In this document: positions 10,955 to 23,162 of the stretch, piece after piece
Position numbering within the stretch: position 1 is the stretch's first letter
Layout of the letters: each line of letters starts with the position of its first letter
Program-made: the position numbers and the translations under genes
Notes under the pieces: model-generated
Told to the model about the DNA's origin: nothing
Databases searched by the model: none
What the model saw: the letters and a program-made list of their open reading frames with translations, nothing else
Assembly: GCA_026988245.1 (NCBI GenBank)
Contig: JALSLR010000035.1
Span: 122,793-186,792, forward strand
Origin: Sulfurimonas sp.
GTDB taxonomy: Bacteria; Campylobacterota; Campylobacteria; Campylobacterales; Sulfurimonadaceae
Direction: 5' to 3'
Length of the DNA stretch: 64,000 nt

Positions 10955-11641
10955 ATGAAAAAGTTAATAGTAAGTACAATAGCTATAATAGCTCTGTTTA
11001 TTTTTGCTGGGTGTTCCACAACCTCCCTAACAACAAATATCTTAGATAAAGATGTCGCACTGCAAAAAGGGTATGTGAACCATTTTGAGAAACCATATTT
11101 AGAGGTCAATGCAAAAGAAGATGTAGAAGATATAGTTGTCTATATGCCTAAAAATACAACGACACTCAGAGTGCGCCTTCATATTGCAAATTTGGAAGAT
11201 TTGATATATATGAAACTTGTGACTGAGGATGCTTATGAGATAGATAAGATACTTCGACGCGTGGAGGATATCAAAACATTAGGCTATAAGCAAGATGGTT
11301 ATATGTATGAACCATCATTGGAAAAAAATGTAGTGACACTTCAAGTTTATGTGCCATCGGTTTATATCTATAAAGCTAGTTATCAACCTAAGCTTATCTT
11401 CTCATTTAAAAGAGACTCCCGTTCTATTCAAGAGAGTATTAACCTTAAGTTCTTAAGAGAAATTTACTCTGTAAGTAAAAAGAATGATGCTAAAGAAGAA
11501 AGACCTGTTTATAGCTCTTTAGAAGTATACTGTAAAAGTTCAAAAAAAGCTGACAAAGAGTTTTTTACTCAGACAGCAACTATAAATGACAACAGACTTG
11601 ATTTAGAGACAATAAAGGAACTTGAAGCTTCATGCAGATAA
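10955..11641 (+). CDS. Putative lipoprotein
   Basis: Lipobox 'IFAGCSTTS'; ORF in co-directional cluster. Confidence 0.6.
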   Translation: MKKLIVSTIAIIALFIFAGCSTTSLTTNILDKDVALQKGYVNHFEKPYLEVNAKEDVEDIVVYMPKNTTTLRVRLHIANLEDLIYMKLVTEDAYEIDKILRRVEDIKTLGYKQDGYMYEPSLEKNVVTLQVYVPSVYIYKASYQPKLIFSFKRDSRSIQESINLKFLREIYSVSKKNDAKEERPVYSSLEVYCKSSKKADKEFFTQTATINDNRLDLETIKELEASCR

Positions 11642-14478
11642 ATAGACTCTTCCTCTTTTTATTGTTAGTGTTTATGCCTATAGTGAGTTTTAGTGCAGAT
11701 AAACCTGTGGTTGTCCCTAAAATAACTACGATAGATAATGATGCTGAGCTTATTTTAAGCGGTAAATCTCAGTTTTCGCACAAGATTTTAAAACTAAAAA
11801 TATATAATGAAAAATATCCAGATGATATCTATTATGCCTTTATAAAAAGTGATGAAGCAGGGGACTATCAACTCACAAAATTAGATATAGATATCAAAAG
11901 ATTAAAAGATGGACTGATTGTGTTTGAGATAAGCACAAATGAGCAAGAGAACTCCAAACCTGTGTTAAATCTTTCTAAAAAACTAGATAAAGGACTCCTT
12001 TTAAAAATCAATGAAAGAAGTGCCGATGAGAGTGTAAGTGATGGTTATGTTAACTCCTATGAGGTTTCAAACTATGTTATTGAGGGTGAAACCGAGTCAA
12101 ACATTAAAGCATTGACTCTGAGTATTACCGATAAAAACAATACATCGTTAACCTATACTTTGGAGGATATCTCACTAGATGATGAGGCTAAGTTTCGCCT
12201 AGAAAACATTGACCTTACAAACCTTTTAGATGGAAAACTTACTATAAAAGCTAAGGGTGTAGATATAGCTGGTAATAAAGCTGAAGTAGAGTTGAGCCTT
12301 GTAAAAGATACAGATGTAGCAAAAGTAAAACTTCTTAAAAAGATAAAAAACAACAATCTTTCAAATGTACTCAATAAAAAAATCCTTGTAGCATCAGGAA
12401 CTTCTGAACCTAAAGCTTCTATCTACTTTGAATTTACTCAAGATGATGTAGTAGTAAACAAGTCTGTAGTTGCCAATGAAAAAGGGGAATGGGAACTTTT
12501 AGGGGCAGACTTGGATGTATCTGTGTTTCAAAATAAAAAAGTAAAGGTTTCAATCTTTCAAGTAGATATTGCTTATAATAAAAGTGAAGCTATCTTTTAT
12601 GCAAATGAAAAATTTAAACGTCCAATTTTTCCAATAGTCCCCATCCCTATTGACCCCGAGAAGTACCAACTTATCTATACTATTACAGACAATACTGATG
12701 AAGTAAAAGATATACTCATCACTCAAAAAGATATATTTGTAGCTACTTATGGATACATTAAAGTATGGGGTAAAAAATATGCGAAATTGCAACGTAAAGT
12801 AGAGATAGAAGGGGTCTGGGTAAATTCACTCGCACTCTATGATGCTAAGATATTTGCAGCACTAGGAAATGGTGATATTAATGTATATACGGAATCTTCA
12901 TTGAGATTACTCAAAGTGATACATGCAGATAAGCTCCCTATCTTAAAGTTAAAAATTTCAGATAATAAACTTCTAGCATCATCAGCGAGTGGTCGTATAA
13001 ATATCATTGACGCAAATACCTACCAAGAGATAACTACACTAAGCTCAAACCAATGGGATGTGAATGCAATGGTTATTGCTGGTTCTAAGATTTATACTGG
13101 AAGTGATGATTATACTATTAGGGTTTTTGATCTCAATACGACAAAATTACTCCAAACTATAAAAGCCGCACACTCAGGTATGATTAATGATCTGCTTGTT
13201 TATAAAGATATGCTTATCTCAGCATCCTCTGATAAAACGATAGTGGTGCGAGACATAAAAACTACAGAGATACTCCGAATATTAAAAGGGCATAAAAAAG
13301 CGGTGAATAAACTGATGATAAACAACGGCTTTCTCATCTCCGTATCATCAGATAGAAGTATGATTTTTTGGGATGTCAAAACAGGGGAGAGACTCAAAAA
13401 GATAAAAGCACACGCTAAAAAGATAGATGCAATCGCAGTGAATGATTACAACATTGTGACAGGTTCAAGGGATTACAAAATTAAAATTTGGGGTTATGAT
13501 GACTCTGTCGAGGCCTTAGATGATGGGGATGAGACAAAAAAACCAAAATATGCTCTTTTAAAGTCATTAGCGATTAAACAAGGCATACCAACCTCACTTT
13601 CACAGAATGAAAACAATATTATCATTACGACTGAGAATGGCTATATCCTTTTTTATAATAAAATAACGCAAGATTTTATCAAAAAATATACAACGAAAGA
13701 TGAGATTGTAAAAAAACGCCCTAAAGATACTCTCTCCGAAGAGGAAGAGGAAGAGGATGAACGAGAATTTGAGCTCAAAATGCAAAAAATTAATGATAGT
13801 GCCAACTTTGCAAATCAACTCCTCTGTGCACTAGAAGACTCTACTATCAAAGTATGGGACTTGGAGAAAAATAAAGCAGTGAACCTTTTAGTTGGAAGTG
13901 ACTCGGCTGTACTAGACTTGAAAATTTCCCCTACAAATATCTTAGGGGGATCTCAAGGTGGTAGTATTGGTGTGTATGATATTGAGAGTTCCTCTTTTGT
14001 AAATCTCATTGAGGGACATCAGTACAATGTAAACACCATTGCCCTTTATGAAGATGATAAGGTGGTCTCTGCTGGGGATGATTACTCCATTAAGATAAGG
14101 GATATTGAGAGTGGCGATATAATACTTGAAATAAAAAATGCACATGATGCTATCATCACCAAAGTTTTGGTTTATGAGGACTATCTCATCTCTGCTGCTC
14201 GTGATGGAATTATAAAGATAAGAGATGTCACAACAGGTAAATTACTAAAAATTCTTCAAGGCCATAAAGCTGGTGTAAGCTCTATGGTAGTAGATGAGGA
14301 GACGCTTATCTCTTCATCTCTTGATGGTACACTCATAGCTTGGAGCATGAAAGATTTCTCACAACTCGCAGTGATGGACAGGGCTAAAAGTGAGGTGGTG
14401 GATGTGATGATTACAGATGACTACATCATCTCCATCCAAAAAGACAAAACGATAAAGGTATGGAAATATTATGAATAA
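11632..14478 (+). CDS. Exported WD40-repeat beta-propeller protein with N-terminal Ig-like segments
   Basis: Signal peptide [22 protein letters not shown]; repeated '[29 protein letters not shown]', '[23 protein letters not shown]', '[34 protein letters not shown]'. Confidence 0.8.
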   Translation: MQINRLFLFLLLVFMPIVSFSADKPVVVPKITTIDNDAELILSGKSQFSHKILKLKIYNEKYPDDIYYAFIKSDEAGDYQLTKLDIDIKRLKDGLIVFEISTNEQENSKPVLNLSKKLDKGLLLKINERSADESVSDGYVNSYEVSNYVIEGETESNIKALTLSITDKNNTSLTYTLEDISLDDEAKFRLENIDLTNLLDGKLTIKAKGVDIAGNKAEVELSLVKDTDVAKVKLLKKIKNNNLSNVLNKKILVASGTSEPKASIYFEFTQDDVVVNKSVVANEKGEWELLGADLDVSVFQNKKVKVSIFQVDIAYNKSEAIFYANEKFKRPIFPIVPIPIDPEKYQLIYTITDNTDEVKDILITQKDIFVATYGYIKVWGKKYAKLQRKVEIEGVWVNSLALYDAKIFAALGNGDINVYTESSLRLLKVIHADKLPILKLKISDNKLLASSASGRINIIDANTYQEITTLSSNQWDVNAMVIAGSKIYTGSDDYTIRVFDLNTTKLLQTIKAAHSGMINDLLVYKDMLISASSDKTIVVRDIKTTEILRILKGHKKAVNKLMINNGFLISVSSDRSMIFWDVKTGERLKKIKAHAKKIDAIAVNDYNIVTGSRDYKIKIWGYDDSVEALDDGDETKKPKYALLKSLAIKQGIPTSLSQNENNIIITTENGYILFYNKITQDFIKKYTTKDEIVKKRPKDTLSEEEEEEDEREFELKMQKINDSANFANQLLCALEDSTIKVWDLEKNKAVNLLVGSDSAVLDLKISPTNILGGSQGGSIGVYDIESSSFVNLIEGHQYNVNTIALYEDDKVVSAGDDYSIKIRDIESGDIILEIKNAHDAIITKVLVYEDYLISAARDGIIKIRDVTTGKLLKILQGHKAGVSSMVVDEETLISSSLDGTLIAWSMKDFSQLAVMDRAKSEVVDVMITDDYIISIQKDKTIKVWKYYE

Positions 14479-17400
14479 TCTAGTAAAAATACTCATCTCT
14501 TTATGTTTAAGCGTTGGTTTGTATGCAGATCAAGGGATGCTTAGTGATATCAATACGACATCAGCAAATTACGCAACGATGCCTGTCTCTGTAGAGGTTA
14601 GTGATCTTACTACAGATGGTGTTAATATATATGGTGTATCAGGTGGGTCTATTTATAAATATGATGCTAATCTCACATCAGATACGAATGCTACAGTTGG
14701 TAGCACAAATAAAAAAATATTACTTCATGCGACAAAAGTATTTGTTCTTGAGGATTATAACTTATATATCCGTGATATTAATCTGACTGCAGTAGCTACA
14801 TATACTAGTACAAAATTTTTAAAATCTTTTGCTATAAGTTCAGATGGTAGTTATGCATTTTTAGCTACTACAAATGGTATAGATGTTATAGATATTGCTA
14901 GTACATCTAAAGTAGCTTCAGTTGCTACAGCTGATGCTTTAGATGTAGCTATAAAAAATGATACTCTCTATCTTGCTGATAATTGGGGTGGTATCAAGGT
15001 ATTTGATATCCAAAATCCAGCACTTACCTCTCTTGGTTCAACCCTCAATGGGATATTTTATAAAGTAACTATAGAAAATAATTATCTATATGCATTAGGT
15101 GAGAATGGACTTAGCATATATGATATTACCTCACCATCTGCCCCTGTATTTCTTTCAGAATCTAATGTCAATCCTGACGCTTATAAGAGTGTATCTCCAA
15201 CATCTACACTCTCTGTGGGCGATATGTATGGATATATTGGTTTTGAAGATACTCTTAATGCAAATTCATACAATATATACACATATGACCTTTCTAACAA
15301 AAAAAATATTACTATGCTTCCTTCTACCTATGGCATAAATCTTCATAAAAAAGTAGCGATTTTAGATTTAAAGGTTTATTTAACAACTGCTGGTGGAATA
15401 AGCGCTTACAACCTTGAGACTGATTACCCAGACACCTTAGTTCTTGGTGATAGTTCTCCAACAAAAACCATCACTAACCTTGACCCAAATAATGGTGTTT
15501 TTGGTGAACTTGGGAGTGCAAATGATGTTGATGTGCTCAAACTAGAACTTATCAATGGAAGATTTATAGCGATTATAGAGGGGATGAATGATCTCAATGT
15601 CTCTCTTTATGATGGTACGAACGCCACATCAGCACTTTTCAACGGACAAACAGATAATTCAAAAACTCTTACAATAGATATAGAAGTAAGTGCAGGCACA
15701 TACTACCTTATGGTGCAAAGTATTGCTGGTGAAACAGGTGAATACAAAATAACGGCTGCAAATAGTGAAGATGACTGGAGTGGTATAGCCTCTTTTTCAC
15801 AACCTATCAGCTTAGGACAAACGATAAAAGGAAATATTATAGATAGTGGTGATATTGATTATTTTCGTGTTGATTTTACCTCTAAAGGGGTGCTTGATTT
15901 TACTTCACTTACTCCAGAACTTATCACAATCTCAGTAGAGGAATCCAATGGTAGCGTTCTTACGAGTAGTGGTTCTTTGGTTAATTTACTTTCGTTTGAA
16001 TTACCAAGTGCGGGGACATATTTCATAAAAGTTCAAGGTATAGGTACTGATATCGTCAATGCAGATTACAGTTTTCGTGGAGATTTCTCACAAAATGCTG
16101 CACTTGACAAGGAAGACAATGCTCCTTTTGCTCTTAAAGATATGGGTGTAAGCTCTACAGCAGGTAGTGAATACGATAACCTTGTTCTTGATGGTAACAG
16201 TGTTTTTTATAGCTATTTTTTTAATAGTAATAAATTGACTGAGTTAAATTCTACGCTTGGAGAACTTAATACTTATAATGCTTCAGGAATAATAGGGGAA
16301 TATAAAATAGTTGGTGATTATATTTATATATTAGAGGGTACATCGTTTAAGATACTACAAAAAAGTAATTTTTCACTTCTTGGGACACTAAGCTTATCTT
16401 CCTCAACTCTTGAACACCTTGTCATTAGTGGAAATTATGCTTACATAAGTGAGAATATTTCAAATAGGATTCATGTGATAGATATTACAGATAGAGCAAA
16501 TCCTACTACAATTATAATCACCTATCCATCAGGGACTGTATATGACTTTGCACTGAAAAATAGTTTTATAGATGATACACTTAAAACCTATCTTTACCTA
16601 GCTACTTCAAACGGTATGAAAGTATATGACTATACAGACCCTTTAAGCATACAAGAGTTGCAACTGTTTCAAGGGAATGATAGTTTCAAAACTCTTGTAC
16701 TCTCAGGGGACTATGCTTACCTTGCAACAGATTACTCCTTCTCTATTGTATATGTTAAAAATCCTACATCACTTCCAAGACTTCGAGGAAGTATAGATAT
16801 ACAAGGGATTACGAAAATTACGCTTAATCAAAACTATGCTTATCTTGTGACAAGTACAAACGCAGCTTTACCTAATGAAACATACTTGAAAGTTCTAGAT
16901 ATAGAGGATAAAACAACACCAACTCTTTTAGACACCACTACCCTTACAGGGGACAATAAATATGTGAGAACAACAAGTATAGCTGTTCAAAATGGTACAG
17001 GCTATATCATTGGACGAGATATTAATGGCACTCAAGATCAGATATTTAAATATGATATGGCAAAAGATTATGCCGATACCAAGAACTATGCTACTCCACT
17101 CAGTTTTGCTACGCAAACATATGGAACGATATCTTCAAATAGAGTGAGTGATACAGATATGTTTTATATAACTTTGCAAAGTACATCAACACTTACTTGT
17201 GTCTTCACGGCTGATACTAACATAAGTTATGAGATAAATCGATTTAATGATGATAGCGTAGTAGCTACTTTTGATACCTTAGCATCACAGCAAAGTACAA
17301 ATACTTTTACCCTCGCTGCTGGTGAATACTATATGCGAGTGCATTCTACATCTTTTTTAACAAGCGGTGCCTATAACTTTAGTGTGACAAAACAAAATGA

Positions 17401-20158
17401 TGATTATACAGATAGCTATAGTGATGCAGAGTTTATAGACTTTAACAAGGAGTATAGTGCAGATATATCTGTAGCCTTAGATGTGGATATGGTGAAGATT
17501 ATTATAGATGAGAGGGGGCTGTTTGAATATACTACATCTGCTGGTATCACAACGAGTCTTTATTATGAAGATGCAGTCTCTCTCATCACTACTGACACTA
17601 ACACTAAGATTAGTGTCACATTAAACCCTGGTACATACTATATCAAAATGGAATCACAATCAGGTTTTACAGGTAATTATACTTTTAGCTCAAACTTCAC
17701 TTCTGATGGTTCAGTAACAGTAGTGAATGGATTTGATAATATAGACAATTTTAACTCTAAGGTTATTGCCTATGGACCAAGGTATGTATATAGTATAGAT
17801 ACAGATAATCAACTCTCAGTCTATAACCATCTTTTACAGCGTGTAGAAAAAGGGGGTGTCAACATGTATAACCAGAAAGACCTTCAGCGTACATGTGGTC
17901 AAACTCTATACATAGACAATAAACTCTTTATAAACTTTAGCCAATTTGATGGAGCAACTGGAAAGTATATTTGTTCTAATGGATATGCCTCTATAAAACT
18001 TGAAAATACTGAGGATGGTTTTGTAATGAATGATTATTCTCAATTTTTAAATTATACTAGTAATAGTTTTAATACTTCTGCTGATGATATAGTTTTTGTT
18101 GGTATAGATGATAGTTATCTGTATGAGTTTTCAAAAATAAATTTTCAGATATATAAGGTCAAACTCTCTGAAGTTCTTGGCGATGTAAATGGTAATAACC
18201 AAAGAACTCCAGTTGGGGTATTTGCAACAAGTACAATAGATGTAGATAATGTAAAAAACATTAAAAACGATGGCAACATAGACTTTATAGCGATAGATGA
18301 TACTCTCACAATTACTTTGTCAGATCCAGCACTTGATCAGTATGATAATGCTACTAGTCCACCAACCTATGTGGGTACATTTCCAACAGTAACTGATACA
18401 AAAAGTTATACCCTAGAGGGTGATATAGAAGATATGTATATAGACAAAAGTGCAAAAATACTCTACGTTATCAATAAAAATTCAACAAATGTAAAGCGTA
18501 TCTATTATTCGAGTGGGGTTAGTGCATCTACTATGGATTATTTAGATTTAGGCTTAGAGGCAAATGGAATGTTTGTTAAAGACAATGAGGTCTATATCTC
18601 TTTTCCTAGTTATGGAGTGAGGGTGTATAACTATCCACTTGTAAGCCCAGTACAAAAGACAGATATAGCAAATATAGGTGCTGAGATATCAAGACCATTC
18701 TCTTATGATGGGACTACTGTAGTGTACCTTTCTAGTGGTAACTTGCAACTTAACCTCATTGGTGATACTTTTAAAGATGGAACGACAGCAGGCTCTTACT
18801 CAATAGTCAACGATGTACAAGAGGGACAAGGTGGTTTTGAGGGGTGCTTCATCGCTACTGCAGCATATGGAAATTATTTTGAAAAGCATGTAAAAGTACT
18901 TCGAGATTTTCGTGATAGTTATCTGATGCACAATGAATTAGGACGCCTATTTGTCGATACGTACTATAGATACTCACCTAGCATCGCAAAAGATATAGCG
19001 CACTCAAATCTAGCTAAAGCAGGTGTAAGAGTTGTACTTACTCCAATAGTCTATGCTATTAAGTATCCATTTGCTATCTTAGGACTTATGTTGCTTCTCA
19101 TGATGCTAAGCTCTTTTAGACAATACTTCAAGATGAAGAAAATCATACTACCCTTTCTCTTTGCATCCATGATGCTAAGTGGATGTAGCCAGTCAAACGA
19201 TGCATATGCACAAAACAATGATGTTCCTAGCATTAGAGACTTTGTGGGACATATTGACATTAACAGTACAACCAACACTATAGGCTTGATAGATATTATC
19301 TCTGAAGGTGGTTCCAACATAGAAGGCTATGAGTTAGAAGGTGTGGGAAGTAGTAACTTTAGCATCACAAAAGATGGAGAGATAAGTATACTCAATCATC
19401 TTATAGCTATTAAGTATGATCTAAGTGTTGTAGCTAGAAATAAATATGGTTTGAGTGATGCAAAAAAAGTTATTATAGAAGTTACATCACTTACGCAACC
19501 CATACTTAATGATTTAGTGGTTAATACTGACATTTTAAAAACAAGTGGCAGTTTTAATGAGCAAATCAGTATAGAACGTGATGGATTAGGTACAACTCTA
19601 TGGAGTAATATAGGAAATGTAGAGATAGTAGGAGAGGATAAGAACAGTATAAGTGTTGATGCAGCTACAGGTTTTGTCAATATTTATAGCGCTTTGAGTG
19701 CAGGGCAGCATTACTTTATGTTAAGACCTATTAATTCTTCAGGTATTATAGGCCCTTATACATCTTTAATTATAAATGTGGCACAAGTAGATTATGTAGA
19801 TAATACAAACTATGATGACTATCCAGACGATATTAACAGTGCTAATTACATTGGAAATCTATCTTCAATAGCAGGTGTCGGAGCGTATGGATCGATGAAT
19901 TTTGATTTAGATATAGATTATATGGCTATAGATGTTGATGAAAATGGTACTTATAATATTGTTCTTGATGCTCAAGCAAATCCATATTCCTACCAACCTA
20001 GTTTTACGAATTACGATACTATTCAAGTTTTTGATGGTAGTTTTGGCTACATTGGAGAAGGATATAGTAGTTATTCTATCTCCCTTAGTGTAGGAAGGTA
20101 CTATATAGGGGTAAGTGGAGCGAGTGACAACTATTTTATTAATATTTATTTTCAATAA
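14471..20158 (+). CDS. Giant exported LVIVD/PPC-like protein with CFI-box, fused in frame to a lipoprotein-like module
   Basis: Signal peptide; propeller-like repeats; '[49 protein letters not shown]' + TM, then '[26 protein letters not shown]' (signal peptide + lipobox) and PPC-like C-term. Confidence 0.7.
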   Translation: MNNLVKILISLCLSVGLYADQGMLSDINTTSANYATMPVSVEVSDLTTDGVNIYGVSGGSIYKYDANLTSDTNATVGSTNKKILLHATKVFVLEDYNLYIRDINLTAVATYTSTKFLKSFAISSDGSYAFLATTNGIDVIDIASTSKVASVATADALDVAIKNDTLYLADNWGGIKVFDIQNPALTSLGSTLNGIFYKVTIENNYLYALGENGLSIYDITSPSAPVFLSESNVNPDAYKSVSPTSTLSVGDMYGYIGFEDTLNANSYNIYTYDLSNKKNITMLPSTYGINLHKKVAILDLKVYLTTAGGISAYNLETDYPDTLVLGDSSPTKTITNLDPNNGVFGELGSANDVDVLKLELINGRFIAIIEGMNDLNVSLYDGTNATSALFNGQTDNSKTLTIDIEVSAGTYYLMVQSIAGETGEYKITAANSEDDWSGIASFSQPISLGQTIKGNIIDSGDIDYFRVDFTSKGVLDFTSLTPELITISVEESNGSVLTSSGSLVNLLSFELPSAGTYFIKVQGIGTDIVNADYSFRGDFSQNAALDKEDNAPFALKDMGVSSTAGSEYDNLVLDGNSVFYSYFFNSNKLTELNSTLGELNTYNASGIIGEYKIVGDYIYILEGTSFKILQKSNFSLLGTLSLSSSTLEHLVISGNYAYISENISNRIHVIDITDRANPTTIIITYPSGTVYDFALKNSFIDDTLKTYLYLATSNGMKVYDYTDPLSIQELQLFQGNDSFKTLVLSGDYAYLATDYSFSIVYVKNPTSLPRLRGSIDIQGITKITLNQNYAYLVTSTNAALPNETYLKVLDIEDKTTPTLLDTTTLTGDNKYVRTTSIAVQNGTGYIIGRDINGTQDQIFKYDMAKDYADTKNYATPLSFATQTYGTISSNRVSDTDMFYITLQSTSTLTCVFTADTNISYEINRFNDDSVVATFDTLASQQSTNTFTLAAGEYYMRVHSTSFLTSGAYNFSVTKQNDDYTDSYSDAEFIDFNKEYSADISVALDVDMVKIIIDERGLFEYTTSAGITTSLYYEDAVSLITTDTNTKISVTLNPGTYYIKMESQSGFTGNYTFSSNFTSDGSVTVVNGFDNIDNFNSKVIAYGPRYVYSIDTDNQLSVYNHLLQRVEKGGVNMYNQKDLQRTCGQTLYIDNKLFINFSQFDGATGKYICSNGYASIKLENTEDGFVMNDYSQFLNYTSNSFNTSADDIVFVGIDDSYLYEFSKINFQIYKVKLSEVLGDVNGNNQRTPVGVFATSTIDVDNVKNIKNDGNIDFIAIDDTLTITLSDPALDQYDNATSPPTYVGTFPTVTDTKSYTLEGDIEDMYIDKSAKILYVINKNSTNVKRIYYSSGVSASTMDYLDLGLEANGMFVKDNEVYISFPSYGVRVYNYPLVSPVQKTDIANIGAEISRPFSYDGTTVVYLSSGNLQLNLIGDTFKDGTTAGSYSIVNDVQEGQGGFEGCFIATAAYGNYFEKHVKVLRDFRDSYLMHNELGRLFVDTYYRYSPSIAKDIAHSNLAKAGVRVVLTPIVYAIKYPFAILGLMLLLMMLSSFRQYFKMKKIILPFLFASMMLSGCSQSNDAYAQNNDVPSIRDFVGHIDINSTTNTIGLIDIISEGGSNIEGYELEGVGSSNFSITKDGEISILNHLIAIKYDLSVVARNKYGLSDAKKVIIEVTSLTQPILNDLVVNTDILKTSGSFNEQISIERDGLGTTLWSNIGNVEIVGEDKNSISVDAATGFVNIYSALSAGQHYFMLRPINSSGIIGPYTSLIINVAQVDYVDNTNYDDYPDDINSANYIGNLSSIAGVGAYGSMNFDLDIDYMAIDVDENGTYNIVLDAQANPYSYQPSFTNYDTIQVFDGSFGYIGEGYSSYSISLSVGRYYIGVSGASDNYFINIYFQ

Positions 20159-20172
20159 AATAAGTTACTTAA

Positions 20173-20289
20173 TCATTGAGCCTCTTTAAAAAACTTTACT
20201 AAGGCTATTCCAATGCCAACACCTACAAAAATAGCCCCGATGCTAAGGGCTATAAATGAACTTTCTACGGGCTGAGTAAAGTCTGGCAT
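20173..20289 (-). CDS. 38-aa single-TM small protein translationally coupled to ileS
   Basis: MPDFTQPVESSFIALSIGAIFVGVGIGIALVKFFKEAQ*; start overlaps ileS stop as TAATG. Below the ORF-track size cutoff. Confidence 0.6.
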   Translation of the reverse strand: MPDFTQPVESSFIALSIGAIFVGVGIGIALVKFFKEAQ

Positions 20290-23048
20290 TATGCAAGAAC
20301 CTCTGAACATCTTTTACATGGAGTATCTTCACTCACAGAGTTAAATTTCCAACATCTAGGACACTTAGCATCAGTTGCTTTGTAGACGATGAAAGTATCA
20401 CCATCTATCTCAAATTTACCAAGTTCTTCAGTGGCCGTTTTTTCACTTACTCCAGAAACAACAAACCAGTCTTCTAGTTCTGTCTTGTCCATACTTAAAG
20501 CAGTTTTAGAGTCTGTATATAAAACAAGTTCTAGTGTATTTTTAATGATTTTATCTTTTTTAAGGGCATCTACAATGGAGCCAAAACCATAACGAGCATT
20601 TTTCATATACTCAGCATTAAATGTTGATGAAACTTCTTGCATAGGCTTGTATGTAAAGTCAAAAATATCCTTAGCATCATCTTTTAATAGGGCTGGTAGA
20701 TGTTCAACTATCTCATCTGCTGTGTAAGTTATGATAGGGGCTACAAGAAGTAAAAGTTGTTGAACTATCATAGCCATTGCACTTTGTGTAGCTTGTCTTG
20801 TTGTAGAGTCCTTAGCATCACAGTAGAGTTTATCTTTCGTGATGTCCATGTAGATACCACTCAACTCATTTGCTATAAAGTTATTTAAAGTGTTGATACC
20901 ATTCACAAAGTCGTATCCTTCAAATGCAGTGTGAACTTCATCAAATATACGAGATGCTTCACTTAATATCCATCTGTCAAGTTGCCCCATTTTTTCTACT
21001 GGAGTTAATGTTTCTAAGTCGTTAATGTTTGCAAGTAAAAATCTAAATGTGTTTCTTAGCTTACGATAACTCTCAGCAGTTTGTTTGAGTACATCATCTG
21101 AAATTTTTTGATCGTTTTGATAATCTGTAGATGCTATCCAAAGGCGAAGTATTTCACTTCCGTATTGTTTGATAACTTTATCTGGAAGGATAGTGTTTCC
21201 CTTAGATTTAGACATCTTTTGTCCCTTAGCATCATTGGTAAAGCCGTGTGTAATCACTGTTTTATATGGCGCTTGATGCTCAACTGCACAAGAGAGAAAC
21301 ATTGAGGACTGAAACCAACCACGATGTTGGTCACTTCCCTCTAAGTACACATCGGCTGGGTAAGAACCTGCATCATAATTACGAGATTTTAAAACACTGT
21401 TCCAAGTAGAACCAGAGTCAAACCATACATCTAAAATATCAGTTACTTTTTCTAGTTCATCAGCTTTAAACTCACAGCCAGGGTAGAGAAGGTCTTGCAC
21501 ACTCATAGAGTACCAAGCATCACTCCCTTGCATCTCAAATATCATAGCTACATAGTTTAGAACTTTTTCATCAAAGATAACTTCGCCAGTAGCTTTAACT
21601 CTGAAAAATGCTATAGGTACACCCCAGTCGCGTTGACGAGATATACACCAATCAGGACGATTCTCAACCATAGAAGTTAAGCGATTTTTCCCAGTTTTTG
21701 GTAAGAAAAGAGTTTTTTCTATCTCATCCATTGCAATGTTTCTTAGAGTTCTGTCTTCCCCCTCTGGGTTTTCATCTACACTTATAAACCACTGTCTGGT
21801 TGCACGAAAGATAAGAGGAGTATGAGATCTCCAACAGTGTGGATACGAGTGGATAAATTTTGATTCTTGAAGCAGAGCATCACCTAAGAGTTCTAAGATA
21901 CGGTCGTTACATTTAAAGATGAGTTTACCCACAAACTCTTCAGGGTTAGGAAGCAGTTTTTCTTTGACTATAGTCTCATCAAAACAACCCGTTTCATCAA
22001 CAGGCATGATCACTTCTAGGTCATATTTTAGTCCTACACGGTAATCGTCTTCACCATGTCCCGGTGCAGTATGTACCCCACCTGTACCACTGTCCATTAA
22101 AACGTGGTCACCAAGGACTATTTTAGAACCTCTTTTATTGAGTGGGTTTATAGCTACTTGGTTTTCAAATATCTTAGCATCAATCTCTTGTGCTATCTCA
22201 CCTTTAATGACACCTGATTCTACTAAAGATTTAAAAAGAGCTTTTGCTACAATATAGCCATCAGTAGTGAGGACATATATCTCTTGCGGATGCAGTGAGA
22301 TACCTGTGTTTGATGGAAGTGTCCATGGTGTCGTGGTCCAGATAACTACAGCAGCTTTTTTACCAACGAGGTCAGCCTTAGCCTTAGCATCATCACTTAA
22401 CTCAAAAGCTACATAGATAGAGTGAGACTCTTTATCTTCATACTCTACTTCAGCTTCAGCGAGTGCAGTTCTTTCTGCCCATGACCAATAAACTGGTTTT
22501 GAGCGTTCTATGAGAAGACCTTTTTTAGCTACACCACAAAGTGTACGGTAGATGTTAGCTTCAAATTTATAATCCATTGTGACATAAGGGTTCTCCCAAT
22601 CAGCAATGATTCCAAGTTGTTTAAACTCCTCTTTTTGAATATTTACAAATTTTGCAGCATGATCACGACAAAGTTGACGAACCTTACTCACTTCAAGAAG
22701 CTCTTTTTTCTTTTTGCCGCCAAGCTTTTTTTCAACTTGTTGCTCTATCGGTAAACCATGACAATCCCAACCTGGCGTAAAACGAACACTTTTATCATTA
22801 AAATAGTTATGTTTAACAATGATATCTTTTAAAACTTTGTTAAGTGCATGACCAATATGAATATTTCCATTTGCATAGGGTGGTCCATCATGAAGAGTAA
22901 AGCTCTCTTTTGCCTTGCGTTTAGCCTTCATTTTTTCATATATCTTGTTTGCATCCCATGCAGCATATTTTTTAGGTTCATTATTTGGCAGGTTTCCACG
23001 CATAGCGAAGCTAGTTGTTGGTAGTAGTAGTGTGTCTTTGTAGTCCAT
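20289..23048 (-). CDS. ileS: Isoleucyl-tRNA synthetase
   Basis: HIGH motif 'GNIHIGHALNKVLKDI', 'KMSKSKGN', C-terminal zinc motif 'CPRCWKFNSVSEDTPCKRC'. Confidence 0.95.
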   Translation of the reverse strand: MDYKDTLLLPTTSFAMRGNLPNNEPKKYAAWDANKIYEKMKAKRKAKESFTLHDGPPYANGNIHIGHALNKVLKDIIVKHNYFNDKSVRFTPGWDCHGLPIEQQVEKKLGGKKKKELLEVSKVRQLCRDHAAKFVNIQKEEFKQLGIIADWENPYVTMDYKFEANIYRTLCGVAKKGLLIERSKPVYWSWAERTALAEAEVEYEDKESHSIYVAFELSDDAKAKADLVGKKAAVVIWTTTPWTLPSNTGISLHPQEIYVLTTDGYIVAKALFKSLVESGVIKGEIAQEIDAKIFENQVAINPLNKRGSKIVLGDHVLMDSGTGGVHTAPGHGEDDYRVGLKYDLEVIMPVDETGCFDETIVKEKLLPNPEEFVGKLIFKCNDRILELLGDALLQESKFIHSYPHCWRSHTPLIFRATRQWFISVDENPEGEDRTLRNIAMDEIEKTLFLPKTGKNRLTSMVENRPDWCISRQRDWGVPIAFFRVKATGEVIFDEKVLNYVAMIFEMQGSDAWYSMSVQDLLYPGCEFKADELEKVTDILDVWFDSGSTWNSVLKSRNYDAGSYPADVYLEGSDQHRGWFQSSMFLSCAVEHQAPYKTVITHGFTNDAKGQKMSKSKGNTILPDKVIKQYGSEILRLWIASTDYQNDQKISDDVLKQTAESYRKLRNTFRFLLANINDLETLTPVEKMGQLDRWILSEASRIFDEVHTAFEGYDFVNGINTLNNFIANELSGIYMDITKDKLYCDAKDSTTRQATQSAMAMIVQQLLLLVAPIITYTADEIVEHLPALLKDDAKDIFDFTYKPMQEVSSTFNAEYMKNARYGFGSIVDALKKDKIIKNTLELVLYTDSKTALSMDKTELEDWFVVSGVSEKTATEELGKFEIDGDTFIVYKATDAKCPRCWKFNSVSEDTPCKRCSEVLA

Positions 23049-23162
23049 TATTTTCCCGTCTTCGGATAATTTTTTTGTACTATATCTTTTTAGTCATTAA
23101 ATATAGGTAAAAATAGATATACTATGGGCTAAATAAAATTTTCATAGTAAGGTTAAAATACC

